This document shows, piece after piece, positions 27,082 through 34,929 of a stretch of DNA of 64,000 nucleotides (its first letter is position 1; every line of letters begins with the position of its first letter). Location: the NCBI RefSeq assembly GCF_003944705.1, contig NZ_RWIS01000005.1:240703-304702 (forward strand), given 5' to 3'. The notes under the pieces are model-generated. The model was not told the origin of the DNA, did no database searches, and saw nothing but the letters and a program-made list of their open reading frames with translations. The position numbers and the translations under genes were made by a program. This DNA comes from Hymenobacter metallilatus (GTDB lineage: Bacteria; Bacteroidota; Bacteroidia; Cytophagales; Hymenobacteraceae).

Positions 27082-28821
27082 ATGACTTACTCCGCACCCG
27101 CGGCCGACCTGGCGACTGATACCCAGCGGCCGGCGCGGCATTTTTTGCCCGAGTCCTTCACCGTAACCGATTGGGCTACCATTGAGCCCTATTTCGTGGA
27201 GCTCCGCGACCGGGCCATTCATTCCGGGGCTGAGCTGGAGCAGTGGCTGCTCAACCGCTCGGAGCTGGAAGCAGTACTCAGCGAAGACCTGGCCTGGCGC
27301 TATATCCGCATGACCTGCGACACCCAGGACCAGGGCCGTAGCGAAGCGTTTCAATACTTCGTGAGTGAGATTGAGCCCAACGTGGCACCTTATGACCACG
27401 CCCTCAACGAGAAGATGATGGCCTCGGCGTTTCTGCCGGAGCTGGACCCCGCCCGGTACCGGGTATTTATCCGCTCGGTGAAGCAGGCCCTGGACATTTA
27501 CCGGGCCGAAAATATTCCGCTCAAAACTGAAATCAGCACCCAGCAGCAGCAGTACGCCGCCATTGCCGGGGCCATGACGGTTACCCTGGACGGGGAGGAA
27601 ATGACCTTGCCCCGCGCCGCCGACCGGCTGAAAAATCCCGACCGGACTGTGCGTGAAACGGCCTGGCGCGCCATTCAGGAGCGGCGCCTGCAGGATGCTA
27701 AGCCCCTCGATGAGCTGTTTACCAGCCTGATTGGGCTGCGCCACCAGGTAGCGGTAAACGCTGGCTTCGCCAACTTCCGCGACTATATGTTTGCCGCTCT
27801 GGGGCGCTTCGACTATACGCCCCAGGATACCATGCACTTTCACCAGGCCATCCGGGAAACCGTGGTGCCCCTCATCGACGACCTGGACCTGGAGCGCCGT
27901 CAGGACCTGGGATTGAATGAGCTGCGCCCCTGGGACCTGGATGTGGATCCTTCCGGTGAAGCGCCCCTGCGGCCTTTCGATACCGGAGAGGAGCTGCTGG
28001 AAAAAACAGTAACCGTTTTCGACCGCCTCGACCCCTTCCTGGGCCAGTGCCTGCGCACCATGCGCCAGATGGGCAACCTCGACCTGGAAAGCCGTAAAGG
28101 CAAGGCTCCCGGTGGCTATAACTACCCCCTGGACGAAACCGGAGTGCCATTTATTTTCATGAATGCCACCAGTTCCCTGCGCGACGTGGTAACCATGCTA
28201 CACGAGGGAGGCCACGCGGTGCATAGCTTCCTGACCCGCCGCCTGCCTTTGGGTGCCGACAAGCACCCGCCATCTGAAGTAGCCGAGCTGGCGTCCATGA
28301 GTATGGAACTCATCAGCATGGACCACTGGAACGTATTCTTCACAAACCCTGAAGAATTGCGCCGGGCCAAGAAAACGCATTTGGAAAGTGTGCTGGAAAC
28401 CTTCCCTTGGGTGGCCACCATTGATAAGTTTCAGCACTGGATATACGAGAATCCAGCCCATACTGAGCAGCAGCGCCACCAGCGCTGGGTAGAGCTGTTC
28501 GATGAGTTCAACCAGCGCACGGTGAGCTGGCAGGGCCTGGAGCACATCAAGCCCTACCTCTGGCAGAAGCAGCTTCATCTGTACGAAGTGCCGTTTTACT
28601 ACATCGAATACGCCATGGCACAGTTAGGAGCCATTGCCGTATGGCGCAATTTTCGCCAGAATCCGCAGGCGGCACTGCAGGGCTACCAGCAGGCATTGGC
28701 TCTGGGCTACACGGCGCCTATCGGGGAGATTTATGCCGCCGCCGGCATCCGGTTCGATTTCAGCACTGACTACCTGCGTACTCTGGCCGATTTCGTGCGG
28801 GAGGAAATGGCAAAACTCTAG
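27082..28821 (+). CDS. Oligoendopeptidase F, M3 family
   Basis: 579 residues from MTYSAPAADLATD. The open frame reaches back to 26818, but that stretch contains the terminator of the previous gene, so the later ATG is preferred. Known: M3 enzymes are cytoplasmic zinc peptidases that degrade short peptides. Seen: the zinc motif HEGGH (374-378) and the third ligand Glu402 in EVAELASMSMEL. The FPWVATIDKFQHWIYENP and FYYIEYAMAQLGAIAVW regions are typical of PepF. Helical throughout, no signal peptide. A strong terminator follows. Confidence 0.93.
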   Translation: MTYSAPAADLATDTQRPARHFLPESFTVTDWATIEPYFVELRDRAIHSGAELEQWLLNRSELEAVLSEDLAWRYIRMTCDTQDQGRSEAFQYFVSEIEPNVAPYDHALNEKMMASAFLPELDPARYRVFIRSVKQALDIYRAENIPLKTEISTQQQQYAAIAGAMTVTLDGEEMTLPRAADRLKNPDRTVRETAWRAIQERRLQDAKPLDELFTSLIGLRHQVAVNAGFANFRDYMFAALGRFDYTPQDTMHFHQAIRETVVPLIDDLDLERRQDLGLNELRPWDLDVDPSGEAPLRPFDTGEELLEKTVTVFDRLDPFLGQCLRTMRQMGNLDLESRKGKAPGGYNYPLDETGVPFIFMNATSSLRDVVTMLHEGGHAVHSFLTRRLPLGADKHPPSEVAELASMSMELISMDHWNVFFTNPEELRRAKKTHLESVLETFPWVATIDKFQHWIYENPAHTEQQRHQRWVELFDEFNQRTVSWQGLEHIKPYLWQKQLHLYEVPFYYIEYAMAQLGAIAVWRNFRQNPQAALQGYQQALALGYTAPIGEIYAAAGIRFDFSTDYLRTLADFVREEMAKL

Positions 28822-28841
28822 GCAGCCAACTCCGCAGTAAA

Positions 28842-28877
28842 CAGCACGGCCGACCAGGTTACTGGTCGGCCGTGCTG
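28842..28877 (+). terminator. Terminator after the oligoendopeptidase gene
   Basis: Perfect 16-bp stem (CAGCACGGCCGACCAG and complement) around a GTTA loop, 20 bases after the stop. No T run. Confidence 0.75.
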
Positions 28878-29030
28878 CTGAATATAGCGGCTGATAGGCA
28901 CTCTTCACAAACTGAAAACACAGGAATAGGGCAGTTGGCACGAGGATGATCCGGAAACCGTACGGTTGGTTGCATCCTACAGCAGAAACATGGTGTACCT
29001 ACCTGTGAAAATCTAGAGCGGTTTATGAAC

Positions 29031-29124
29031 GGTGTAGAGCTCCGACACCTCGCGTCCCCTCATTGCATGACAACTGGAATAGCGGCGCGGCCTACATGCC
29101 GCGAAGTGTCAGGGGCTCTACGCC
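29031..29124. repeat. Inverted-repeat element upstream of tRNA-Lys
   Basis: Arms 29031-29053 and 29101-29124 (GTAGAGC, C-rich, GACAC, TCGC) match at about 20 of 23 positions with one base gap, around a 47-base centre. It lies in the 490-base stretch between pepF and tRNA-Lys, which otherwise shows no gene. It may be a small dispersed element. Confidence 0.5.
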
Positions 29125-29241
29125 CCACGCACATCGTGTGCAAACTCGCTACAGGAAGAATGAAGAAAAAAATATTTGACTTGTCTGTCAGGGAGTTGAA
29201 GCGTAGCAGCGAAGTTAAACGGCAGAAAAATCTGCCTGAGG

Positions 29242-29272
29242 TTGCATATATAGAAAGTGACATCTACTTTTG
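29242..29272 (+). promoter_or_regulatory. Complete promoter for tRNA-Lys
   Basis: TTG at 29242-29244, 20 bases, then an exact TACTTTTG at 29265-29272. The expected transcription start is about 35 bases before the mature tRNA 5' end. Confidence 0.8.
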
Positions 29273-29313
29273 CACTCCCTTCCAGAAAGCACCCCCGCAA
29301 CTGGAACGGAAAT

Positions 29314-29386
29314 GATTCTGTAGCTCAGCTGGTAGAGCAATACACTTTTAATGTATGGGTCCTGGGTTCGAATCCCAGCGGAATCA
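29314..29386 (+). tRNA. tRNA-Lys (anticodon TTT)
   Basis: 73 bases folding into a full cloverleaf: acceptor GATTCTG/CGGAATC, D-arm GCTC/GAGC with AGCTGGTA loop, anticodon arm ATACA/TGTAT with loop CTTTTAA (anticodon at 29347-29349), variable GGGTC, T-arm CTGGG/CCCAG with TTCGAAT, discriminator A. The 3' CCA is not encoded, which agrees with a CCA-adding enzyme in the window. Confidence 0.97.
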
Positions 29387-29390
29387 CTCT

Positions 29391-29425
29391 AAAGCCTGTT
29401 TGCCTAGCGCAAACGGGCTTTTTCT
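29391..29425 (+). terminator. Terminator after tRNA-Lys
   Basis: 13-bp stem (AAAGCCTGTTTGC with GCAAACGGGCTTT, one wobble) followed by T-rich sequence, four bases after the tRNA. Confidence 0.88.
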
Positions 29426-29534
29426 TTTACAGTCCTATGAGATAGGGCGTTTTCTGCCTGCACTGTAAGCAGGCAGAAGGTAGCAGCAGTGACGACCTGA
29501 CTGAGCAGAAAGTAGCCGCTGCTGCCACTATGAA

Positions 29535-29648
29535 TTAAGCAGTCAGCCAGTCGCTGAGCCAGGCAAAAAAGTCGGCGAGCAAACCATCGAGGAGTACGTC
29601 GCCCAGCCAATGCAGGCCATCTTTCAGAAATTGCAGGATATCACTCAT
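29535..29648 (-). CDS. Candidate 37-residue amphipathic peptide
   Basis: ATG to TAA on the minus strand, 37 residues, starting MSDILQFLKDGLHWLGDVLL. The chain has about a dozen Leu, four Trp, six Asp and only one Lys. Hydrophobic and acidic residues alternate with helix periodicity throughout, giving a strongly amphipathic acidic helix, which is hard to get by chance. No Shine-Dalgarno is seen; a five-of-six match to the -7 box lies upstream near 29679-29686. No homologue is known to me. It could be a membrane-active peptide, a type I toxin or a quorum-type peptide, or a chance ORF. Confidence 0.4.
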   Translation of the reverse strand: MSDILQFLKDGLHWLGDVLLDGLLADFFAWLSDWLTA

Positions 29649-29980
29649 AACGGGAGGTGTATTTGCCAAGGCAATATGCAAATAAAACCTACTATATGAA
29701 AACCGCATTATTCTGTTTTATCGTCGGTGGCCACCCTGAATAGAACAGGGGCTATATAAAGTAATCGGCCGCAACTCCTTTATGCTAGGCAAGTTATAAC
29801 CAGGGTCAGTACGTTAGCAATAGGAAAGCAAGTGCTTTGCCAACCGGGGACGGGCTCAGAAGACTAGTGGGGTGTCGGGCCGGCTGCAACTAGTTGAACA
29901 AGCCTCATTCGAGCCTAAAACCGGGTACTGGTCAGGCCTCTGACCGGCGGGTGCGGAGCAGCCGAGGCGGCTGCAAAAGC
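29649..29980. other. Gene-free stretch with several short hairpins
   Basis: No ORF is supported. Small stems are seen, for example GGTCAG-GCCT-CTGACC near 29927-29945 and GCAGCC/GGCTGC near 29959-29975, inside a GC-rich segment of about 180 bases. A structured RNA is possible, but I do not recognise 6S, SRP, tmRNA or RNase P signatures. Confidence 0.3.
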
Positions 29981-30004
29981 AAAACGCAAAGCAGAGCTTT
30001 GCGT
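29981..30004 (-). terminator. Terminator downstream of the 48-residue ORF
   Basis: On the minus strand ACGCAAAGC-3 bases-GCTTTGCGT, then a T-rich tail, 30 bases after the stop of the small ORF. Confidence 0.65.
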
Positions 30005-30034
30005 CGGATAGAAAACGGGAAGAAACAGCTGCGG

Positions 30035-30181
30035 CTAGCCCTTGAATAACGGCACGCTCTGCAGCAGCGCCGATACGGTATCGGAAAACTGGAGTTGCGT
30101 TTGTTGGTGGCGGTTGGCTGCGCCTACCAGCAGAAGCAGAAAGAGAACCAGGAAGCGGAGAAGAGTAGAGAAACGCTGCAT
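30035..30181 (-). CDS. Small 48-residue membrane peptide, hypothetical
   Basis: Start MQRFSTLLRFLVLFLLLLVG, that is, an N-terminal hydrophobic helix, then about 28 polar residues (RHQQTQLQFSDTVSALLQS). An in-frame ATG further upstream (30268) lies before the promoter box and is unlikely. The gene has an exact -7 box about 64 bases upstream and a T-tailed hairpin 30 bases downstream, so it looks like a complete transcription unit. It could be a signal-anchored micropeptide or a secreted peptide. No family is recognised. Confidence 0.5.
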   Translation of the reverse strand: MQRFSTLLRFLVLFLLLLVGAANRHQQTQLQFSDTVSALLQSVPLFKG

Positions 30182-30244
30182 ATGTTGAAGAAGGCGAAAA
30201 GTCGAAAGCCGGAGGGGGCTACCCCGATCTGACGACTCATACGG

Positions 30245-30252
30245 CAAAACTA
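30245..30252 (-). promoter_or_regulatory. -7 promoter box (TAGTTTTG) for the 48-residue ORF
   Basis: Exact TAnnTTTG on the minus strand. No TTG at the right distance. The remainder of the gap to hutU (30253-30437) shows nothing clear. Confidence 0.5.
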
Positions 30253-30437
30253 AAACTTGGTATAGCAACCCTATATTATTATTAGATGAACCGGGCTTAC
30301 TTGCCTGCTAAGCCAGATTTCTGCCGATGAAAGCGGGCAGTTGAGGGCAGGCAATCCGGGCTGCTTCAACTGCATAGCCAGGCAAAAAACAATAACTTCC
30401 GGCTTCCAAACCTACCTACTTACCTCCCGCCCCGCCC

Positions 30438-32201
30438 ATGTCGCACTCCGCCCTCGAAACCCCCGAGCTCAACCTCGAAGCCACCAGCAAATCCTCCGAC
30501 GCCCGCCAGCACGCCCAGCGGCCCATGTACTACGAGTACAAGCCCGCCGAAACCGTGAAGGCTCAGCACGGCAACGAGCTGCGCTGCAAAACCTGGGAAG
30601 CCGAAGCGGCCCTGCGTATGCTCGAAAACAACCTTGACCCGGCCGTGAGCTTGGTGTACGACGAGCTGATTGTGTACGGTGGCGCCGGCCGCGCGGCCCG
30701 CAACTGGAAGGAGTTCCAGACCATCGTCAAGAGCCTGAAGGAGCTGGAAGCCGACGAAACCCTGCTGGTGCAGTCGGGTAAGGCCGTGGGCGTGCTGCGC
30801 ACCTGGGCCCACGCCCCGCGCGTGCTCATCGCCAACTCCAACATCGTGCCCGCCTGGAGCACCCAGGAGTACTTCGACGAGCTGGACCGCCTGGGCCTGA
30901 TGATGTACGGGCAGATGACGGCCGGCTCCTGGATTTACATCGCCACCCAGGGCATCCTGCAGGGCACCTACGAAACCCTGGCCGCCGTGGCCGACAAGCA
31001 CTTCGGCGGCACGCTGGCCGGCACCGTCACCGTTACGGCCGGCCTGGGCGGCATGTCGGGGGCGCAGCCGCTGGCCGTGAGCATGAACGACGGCGTGTGC
31101 CTGGTCATCGAGCCCATCGACGCCCGCGTGAAGCAGAAGCTGCGCGAAGGCTACGTGGACGAGCAGGCCCGCGACCTGGACCACGCCCTGGAGCTGATGG
31201 CCCGGTACAAACAGGAGCGCAAAGGCTGGAGCATCGGCCTGACCGGCAACGCCGCCACCGTGCTGCCCGAGCTGCTGCAGCGCGGCTTCAAGGCCGACGT
31301 GGTAACCGACCAGACCTCCGCCCACGACCTGATGGACTACATCCCCGAGGGCGACGTGGACGCGGTGCTGGCGCTGCGCAAGGACAACCCCGAGGAGTTT
31401 AAGCGCCAGGCCCTGGCCTCCATCGTGAAGCATTGCCAGGCCATCATCGACATGCAGGCCGGCGGGGCCGTGGCCCTCGACTACGGCAACAACCTGCGCG
31501 GGCAGGCCGAAAAAGGCGGCCTCAAGGTACGCGACGAGAACGGGCAGTTCCTCTACCCCGGCTTCGTGCCCGGCTACATCCGCCCGCTGTTCTGCGAGGG
31601 CAAAGGCCCCTTCCGCTGGGCGGCCCTCAGCGGCGACCCGCAGGACATCCTGCGCATCGACCGCGCCCTCTTGGAAACCTTCCCCGACAACCAGATGCTG
31701 CGCCGCTGGATCGAGAAGGCCCAGGCCAAGGTGCCCTTCATCGGTCTGCCCGCCCGTGTGTGCTGGCTGGGCTACGGGGAGCGGGAAAAGTTCGGCCTGG
31801 TCATCAACGACCTGGTGGCCCGCGGTGAAGTATCGGCCCCCATCGTCATCGGCCGGGACCACCTCGACTGCGGCTCCGTGGCCTCGCCCAACCGCGAAAC
31901 CGAGGGTATGAAGGACGGCTCCGACGCCGTAGCCGACTGGCCCCTGCTCAACGCCCTGGCCAACACGGCCTCCGGCGCCGACTGGGTGAGCCTGCACAAC
32001 GGCGGCGGCGTGGGCATCGGCAACAGCACGCACTCCGGCATGGTCATCGTGGCCACCGGCACCCCCGAAAAGGCCGAACGCCTGCGCCGCGTGCTCACCA
32101 CCGACCCCGGCATGGGCGTCTTCCGCCACGCCGACGCCGGCTACGAGCTGGCCCAGCAGGTAGCCCAGGAGCGTGGGGCGAAGATTCCGGGGCAGGAGTA
32201 A
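30438..32201 (+). CDS. hutU: Urocanate hydratase
   Basis: 587 residues. Second enzyme of histidine breakdown: it hydrates urocanate to imidazolonepropionate using tightly bound NAD+. Seen: [16 protein letters not shown], the NAD region [16 protein letters not shown], the catalytic cysteine region [15 protein letters not shown] (Cys442, matching Cys410 of the Pseudomonas enzyme after the longer N-terminus), [22 protein letters not shown], and the C-terminal [16 protein letters not shown]. hutI is 22 kb away in this window and no hutH or hutG is seen, so the pathway genes are scattered. The gene looks richer in GC than its surroundings. Confidence 0.97.
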   Translation: MSHSALETPELNLEATSKSSDARQHAQRPMYYEYKPAETVKAQHGNELRCKTWEAEAALRMLENNLDPAVSLVYDELIVYGGAGRAARNWKEFQTIVKSLKELEADETLLVQSGKAVGVLRTWAHAPRVLIANSNIVPAWSTQEYFDELDRLGLMMYGQMTAGSWIYIATQGILQGTYETLAAVADKHFGGTLAGTVTVTAGLGGMSGAQPLAVSMNDGVCLVIEPIDARVKQKLREGYVDEQARDLDHALELMARYKQERKGWSIGLTGNAATVLPELLQRGFKADVVTDQTSAHDLMDYIPEGDVDAVLALRKDNPEEFKRQALASIVKHCQAIIDMQAGGAVALDYGNNLRGQAEKGGLKVRDENGQFLYPGFVPGYIRPLFCEGKGPFRWAALSGDPQDILRIDRALLETFPDNQMLRRWIEKAQAKVPFIGLPARVCWLGYGEREKFGLVINDLVARGEVSAPIVIGRDHLDCGSVASPNRETEGMKDGSDAVADWPLLNALANTASGADWVSLHNGGGVGIGNSTHSGMVIVATGTPEKAERLRRVLTTDPGMGVFRHADAGYELAQQVAQERGAKIPGQE

Positions 32202-32217
32202 GCACCAATAAGCAGTG

Positions 32218-32256
32218 CAGCGGCGGCTTGGTGGAGTACTCCGTTGGTCGCCGCTG
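32218..32256 (+). terminator. Probable terminator after hutU
   Basis: Stem CAGCGGCG/CGCCGCTG around an inner GGAGTACTCC palindrome, 16 bases after the stop, without a T run. Confidence 0.5.
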
Positions 32257-32490
32257 TTGCTTTCCCGAAATATTTCGCTGCTGTGTGTCGTCACCTCTCT
32301 AGCTCACGGCATGCTGCTCACCCGCGCGAAGTATGTAACTGCAGCCGAAGAACGAGGCAAGAACCAGAACCGTAATTCGCTTGGCTTCGCGGTCAGCACG
32401 CTTCCAATAGCTAAGCTTGCGTAAATATAATTTGAATTATAAATTCGTTCGAAAAGCATTTAAAATCTTGAAGGAGTGGGTGATAATTTT

Positions 32491-33294
32491 ATGGGTTTTT
32501 CCGAGATGAGTTCATTTGGTAGAAACTTGTTTGCTAATTCGATAGTTATTGACACTAATATTTTGTCTTATAATTATAAGAAAGTAAAAGGATATGAATG
32601 GTTTGATATATACAAGGCAGTAATTCCCTCTGTAGTAGCTCTGGAGTTTTTGAATAATCAATCTAGTTCACGACACGGGGCTAATTATTATGTGCCAAAT
32701 ATTAAAATTCAACAGTATGATCCGGGTATTGCTGAGTTCATTAGAAAAAGAGACCATGCATTCAATAAACATAGATCAGATTATTTGATATTTGATTTTA
32801 AAGAAGATATTGAGAGTTTTAAGATTTTTAACAATTATTCTATTTCCAGTGTTGTAAGCGAGAAATTCAAAGAATTGTATTTTGCTTCGGTTAAATTTTT
32901 GCCAAAAGAACAAAAAAAGAAATTAATTAAAAAGTATAATTATGTCCTGAGTCAGGATTTATTATGTGTGCCGTTGGTTGATGAAGACATTATTATTGCT
33001 TATGATTTGCTTGATAAAGCGCTTGAGGATAATGTAGTAAACTTTAAAAGTAATTTTAAAAACTCTTGGAATGATATTTTAGTGCTTTCTAAAGCTATTT
33101 CGCTTAGTAAGACTTTATGGACATCTGATAAGGTGTTGAATAATTTTGCTGCTGAAGTTTATCATGCAAGAACTCGGACTGTTGGAGACGTGTTGGAGTT
33201 GTCATTTGGAAAGGAGCTGGCTGAAAAAAGTATTGTTCGGAAAGAAAGTAAAGGGTATATAAATAGAGGGTGGGATTACAAGATGAGAAAGTGA
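32491..33294 (+). CDS. AT-rich PIN-domain-like protein, probably horizontally acquired
   Basis: 267 residues from the ATG of MGFSEMSSFGRN; a GTG 15 bases upstream is also in frame. AAGGAG at 32471-32476 is a rare Shine-Dalgarno-like string for this window. Seen: a PIN-type start SIVIDTNILSY (Asp21, Asn23), Glu52 in VVALEFLNN, and late acidic residues Asp195 (NDILVLSKAIS) and Asp213 (LWTSDKVLNNF), a plausible PIN acidic tetrad. The 140 residues between are a Lys/Phe/Tyr-rich insertion, larger than in VapC toxins. Known: PIN domains are metal-dependent RNases. Base and codon use (roughly 30% GC by eye) differ sharply from the GC-rich neighbours. No antitoxin gene is adjacent. A defence or toxin role is inference. 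Confidence 0.75.
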   Translation: MGFSEMSSFGRNLFANSIVIDTNILSYNYKKVKGYEWFDIYKAVIPSVVALEFLNNQSSSRHGANYYVPNIKIQQYDPGIAEFIRKRDHAFNKHRSDYLIFDFKEDIESFKIFNNYSISSVVSEKFKELYFASVKFLPKEQKKKLIKKYNYVLSQDLLCVPLVDEDIIIAYDLLDKALEDNVVNFKSNFKNSWNDILVLSKAISLSKTLWTSDKVLNNFAAEVYHARTRTVGDVLELSFGKELAEKSIVRKESKGYINRGWDYKMRK

Positions 33295-33393
33295 TTTTTT
33301 GTGTAAATACATGGCTAATAGCTGTCTTTGTATTCGACCACACCACCAGCGCCGCCCGAGCCCCGCTCCGGCGGCGTTGCTCGTTCTAACGGC

Positions 33394-34005
33394 CTACCCA
33401 ACCCCCTGCTTCCCCATCTTCGCCCGGATGCGGCTGAGCGAGGGCTGCTGAATGCCCAGGTACGACGCAATATGGCCCAGTGACACCCGCTGCGTGATGC
33501 CGGGAAACTGCTCGAGCAGCGTCAGGTAGCGCTGCTCGGCGCTTTGGAAGAGCAGCCCTTCGCCCTTGGCCTGCTGCAGCACCAGGTACTGCTCGGCCAG
33601 CAGGCGGCCAAACCGCTCCCAGCCGTGGGCCTGGGCGTAGAGCCGGTGCAGCTGCTCGATACCGATGACCAGCAGCTCCGCGTCTTCCAGGGCCGCGATG
33701 TAGTAGGGGCAGGCTTCCTGGGTGAGCAGGCTTTTGAGCGAGGTAATAAAGGCGCCCTCGGGCACGAAGGCAATGGTGTGCTCGGTCTGCGTCGCCGGGT
33801 CGACGTAGTACACCCGGAACAGACCCCGGACGATGAAGCCCACGGAGCGGCAGACGGCGTTGCGGTAGTTGAAAAACTCGTTTTTGGCAATGCGGCGGGC
33901 CGTCCAGTTGGGCGCGGCCAGGCGCAGGTCGTCGTCGGAGAGGTGGGCGTAGGCGCGGAGCTGCTGGGTGAGCAGGGCCTGGGAGGAAGCATCGGGAGAA
34001 ACCAT
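33394..34005 (-). CDS. Crp/Fnr-family transcriptional regulator
   Basis: 203 residues. Cyclic-nucleotide-like beta-roll domain (RRIAKNEFFNYRNAVCRSVGFIVRGLFRVYYVDP...IAFVPEGAFITS) and a C-terminal winged helix (EQRYLTLLEQFPGITQRVSLGHIASYLGIQQPSLSRIRAKM). The residues that bind cAMP in CRP are not evident. Known: Bacteroidota encode many such regulators with unknown ligands, often beside the gene they control. It is divergent from the small membrane protein gene at 34241, which is a likely target. A near -7 box (TAGCTTCG, 34031-34038) may drive it. Confidence 0.92.
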   Translation of the reverse strand: MVSPDASSQALLTQQLRAYAHLSDDDLRLAAPNWTARRIAKNEFFNYRNAVCRSVGFIVRGLFRVYYVDPATQTEHTIAFVPEGAFITSLKSLLTQEACPYYIAALEDAELLVIGIEQLHRLYAQAHGWERFGRLLAEQYLVLQQAKGEGLLFQSAEQRYLTLLEQFPGITQRVSLGHIASYLGIQQPSLSRIRAKMGKQGVG

Positions 34006-34149
34006 GAGAAACGGGAGAAGGGGGCACTGGCGAAGCTACTTGATTCTGGCGGGTAGGGCGGCTCTTGGTGTAACCGGCAAAACGGCCCGGTGCAGGTGGC
34101 GCGTTGGCGCTTTTTAACCTAGGTGAAAAATAGGGCCGGTGGGCAGCGG

Positions 34150-34157
34150 CACTTTTG
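34150..34157 (+). promoter_or_regulatory. Possible -7 box (CACTTTTG) for the DUF308-like gene
   Basis: One mismatch to TAnnTTTG, about 83 bases before the ATG. No TTG at -33. Weak. Confidence 0.3.
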
Positions 34158-34240
34158 CCCCGTCATCAAGCCCCGGCTACCGTCAATGCTGGCCGTAGCT
34201 AGTGGGGCTTGTTTCCATCCATCCATTACCCCCAATAGCC

Positions 34241-34813
34241 ATGTCGGTTACGTCCACTGCCCCCATTTCCGCTCCCGTGCCTACGGCGCAGGCCCTGCGC
34301 ACCTTGTACTTCGTGCGCGCCGCTTTTTCCCTGGTGTGGGCCAGCCTGCTAGGGCTGCTGGCCCCGTCCTCGCCCGCGCTTACGACCTTCTTACTCTTGC
34401 TCTACCCGGCCTGGGATGTGCTGGCTACCGCCGGGGATATCCGGGCCAACCGCGGCGCTGGTTCGCTGCTGCCGCAGTACGTCAACATTGCTGCGGGCAG
34501 CCTCACTACCTTGGGTGTGGGGCTGGCCCTGCGCAGCGGCGTGCCGGCCGTGCTTATCGTGTATGGTGGGTGGGCCGCGCTGACCGGGCTGATTCAGCTG
34601 CTGCTCGGGCTGCGGCGGCGCCGGCAACTGGGCGGGCAGTGGCCGATGATACTCAGCGGCGGGCAGTCGGTGCTGGCCGGCGTCTCGTTCATCGTCATGG
34701 CCCATGACCCCAAGATGGGCATGGCCAACCTGGCTGGCTACGCCGCATTCGGGGCGTTCTACTTTCTGTTGGCGGCCCTGCGCCTGCGCAAAGCCGGACT
34801 ACCCAGCGCGTAA
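34241..34813 (+). CDS. Six-helix membrane protein, DUF308-like
   Basis: 190 residues from MSVTSTAPISAPV. After a polar N-terminus about six hydrophobic segments follow: VRAAFSLVWASLLGLL, TTFLLLLYPAWDVLA, YVNIAAGSLTTLGVGLAL, VLIVYGGWAALTGLIQLLLG, ILSGGQSVLAGVSFIVM and LAGYAAFGAFYFLLAAL. The GGWAALTGLIQLLLGLRRRR pattern resembles HdeD/DUF308 proteins, whose role is mostly unknown (acid resistance in Escherichia coli). Divergent from the Crp/Fnr regulator and followed by the F420-reductase-like gene 116 bases later. Confidence 0.8.
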   Translation: MSVTSTAPISAPVPTAQALRTLYFVRAAFSLVWASLLGLLAPSSPALTTFLLLLYPAWDVLATAGDIRANRGAGSLLPQYVNIAAGSLTTLGVGLALRSGVPAVLIVYGGWAALTGLIQLLLGLRRRRQLGGQWPMILSGGQSVLAGVSFIVMAHDPKMGMANLAGYAAFGAFYFLLAALRLRKAGLPSA

Positions 34814-34929
34814 AGCCTAGCCGTTTGGCTTAGTGACTTATCCCGACGAAAAAAAGCAAAACGCCCACTTCCGTTGTTTACCTCCCTGCACCGGCACATC
34901 ACCGGCGCGCGAACCAAACAACGCATCCT

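Noticed and set aside
29025..29315. A 96-codon plus-strand ORF before tRNA-Lys.
   Set aside because: It runs through an inverted repeat, contains the tRNA promoter and ends inside the tRNA gene. Composition is not protein-like.
29404..29610. A 68-codon minus-strand ORF downstream of tRNA-Lys.
   Set aside because: It overlaps the better supported 37-residue ORF in another frame and runs into the tRNA terminator.
30420..32294. A 624-codon open frame on the minus strand opposite hutU.
   Set aside because: It is the mirror of a highly GC-biased real gene. The translation is rich in His, Gly, Val and Gln, with no domain, and hutU on the other strand is unmistakable.
32215..32424. A 69-codon plus-strand ORF after hutU.
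   Set aside because: It begins in the hutU terminator hairpin, has no promoter or homology signal, and bridges into the AT-rich junction.
33386..34027. A 213-codon minus-strand frame overlapping the Crp/Fnr gene.
   Set aside because: Pro/Arg/Ala-rich shadow in another frame. The Crp/Fnr frame has a clear cNMP-like domain and winged helix.
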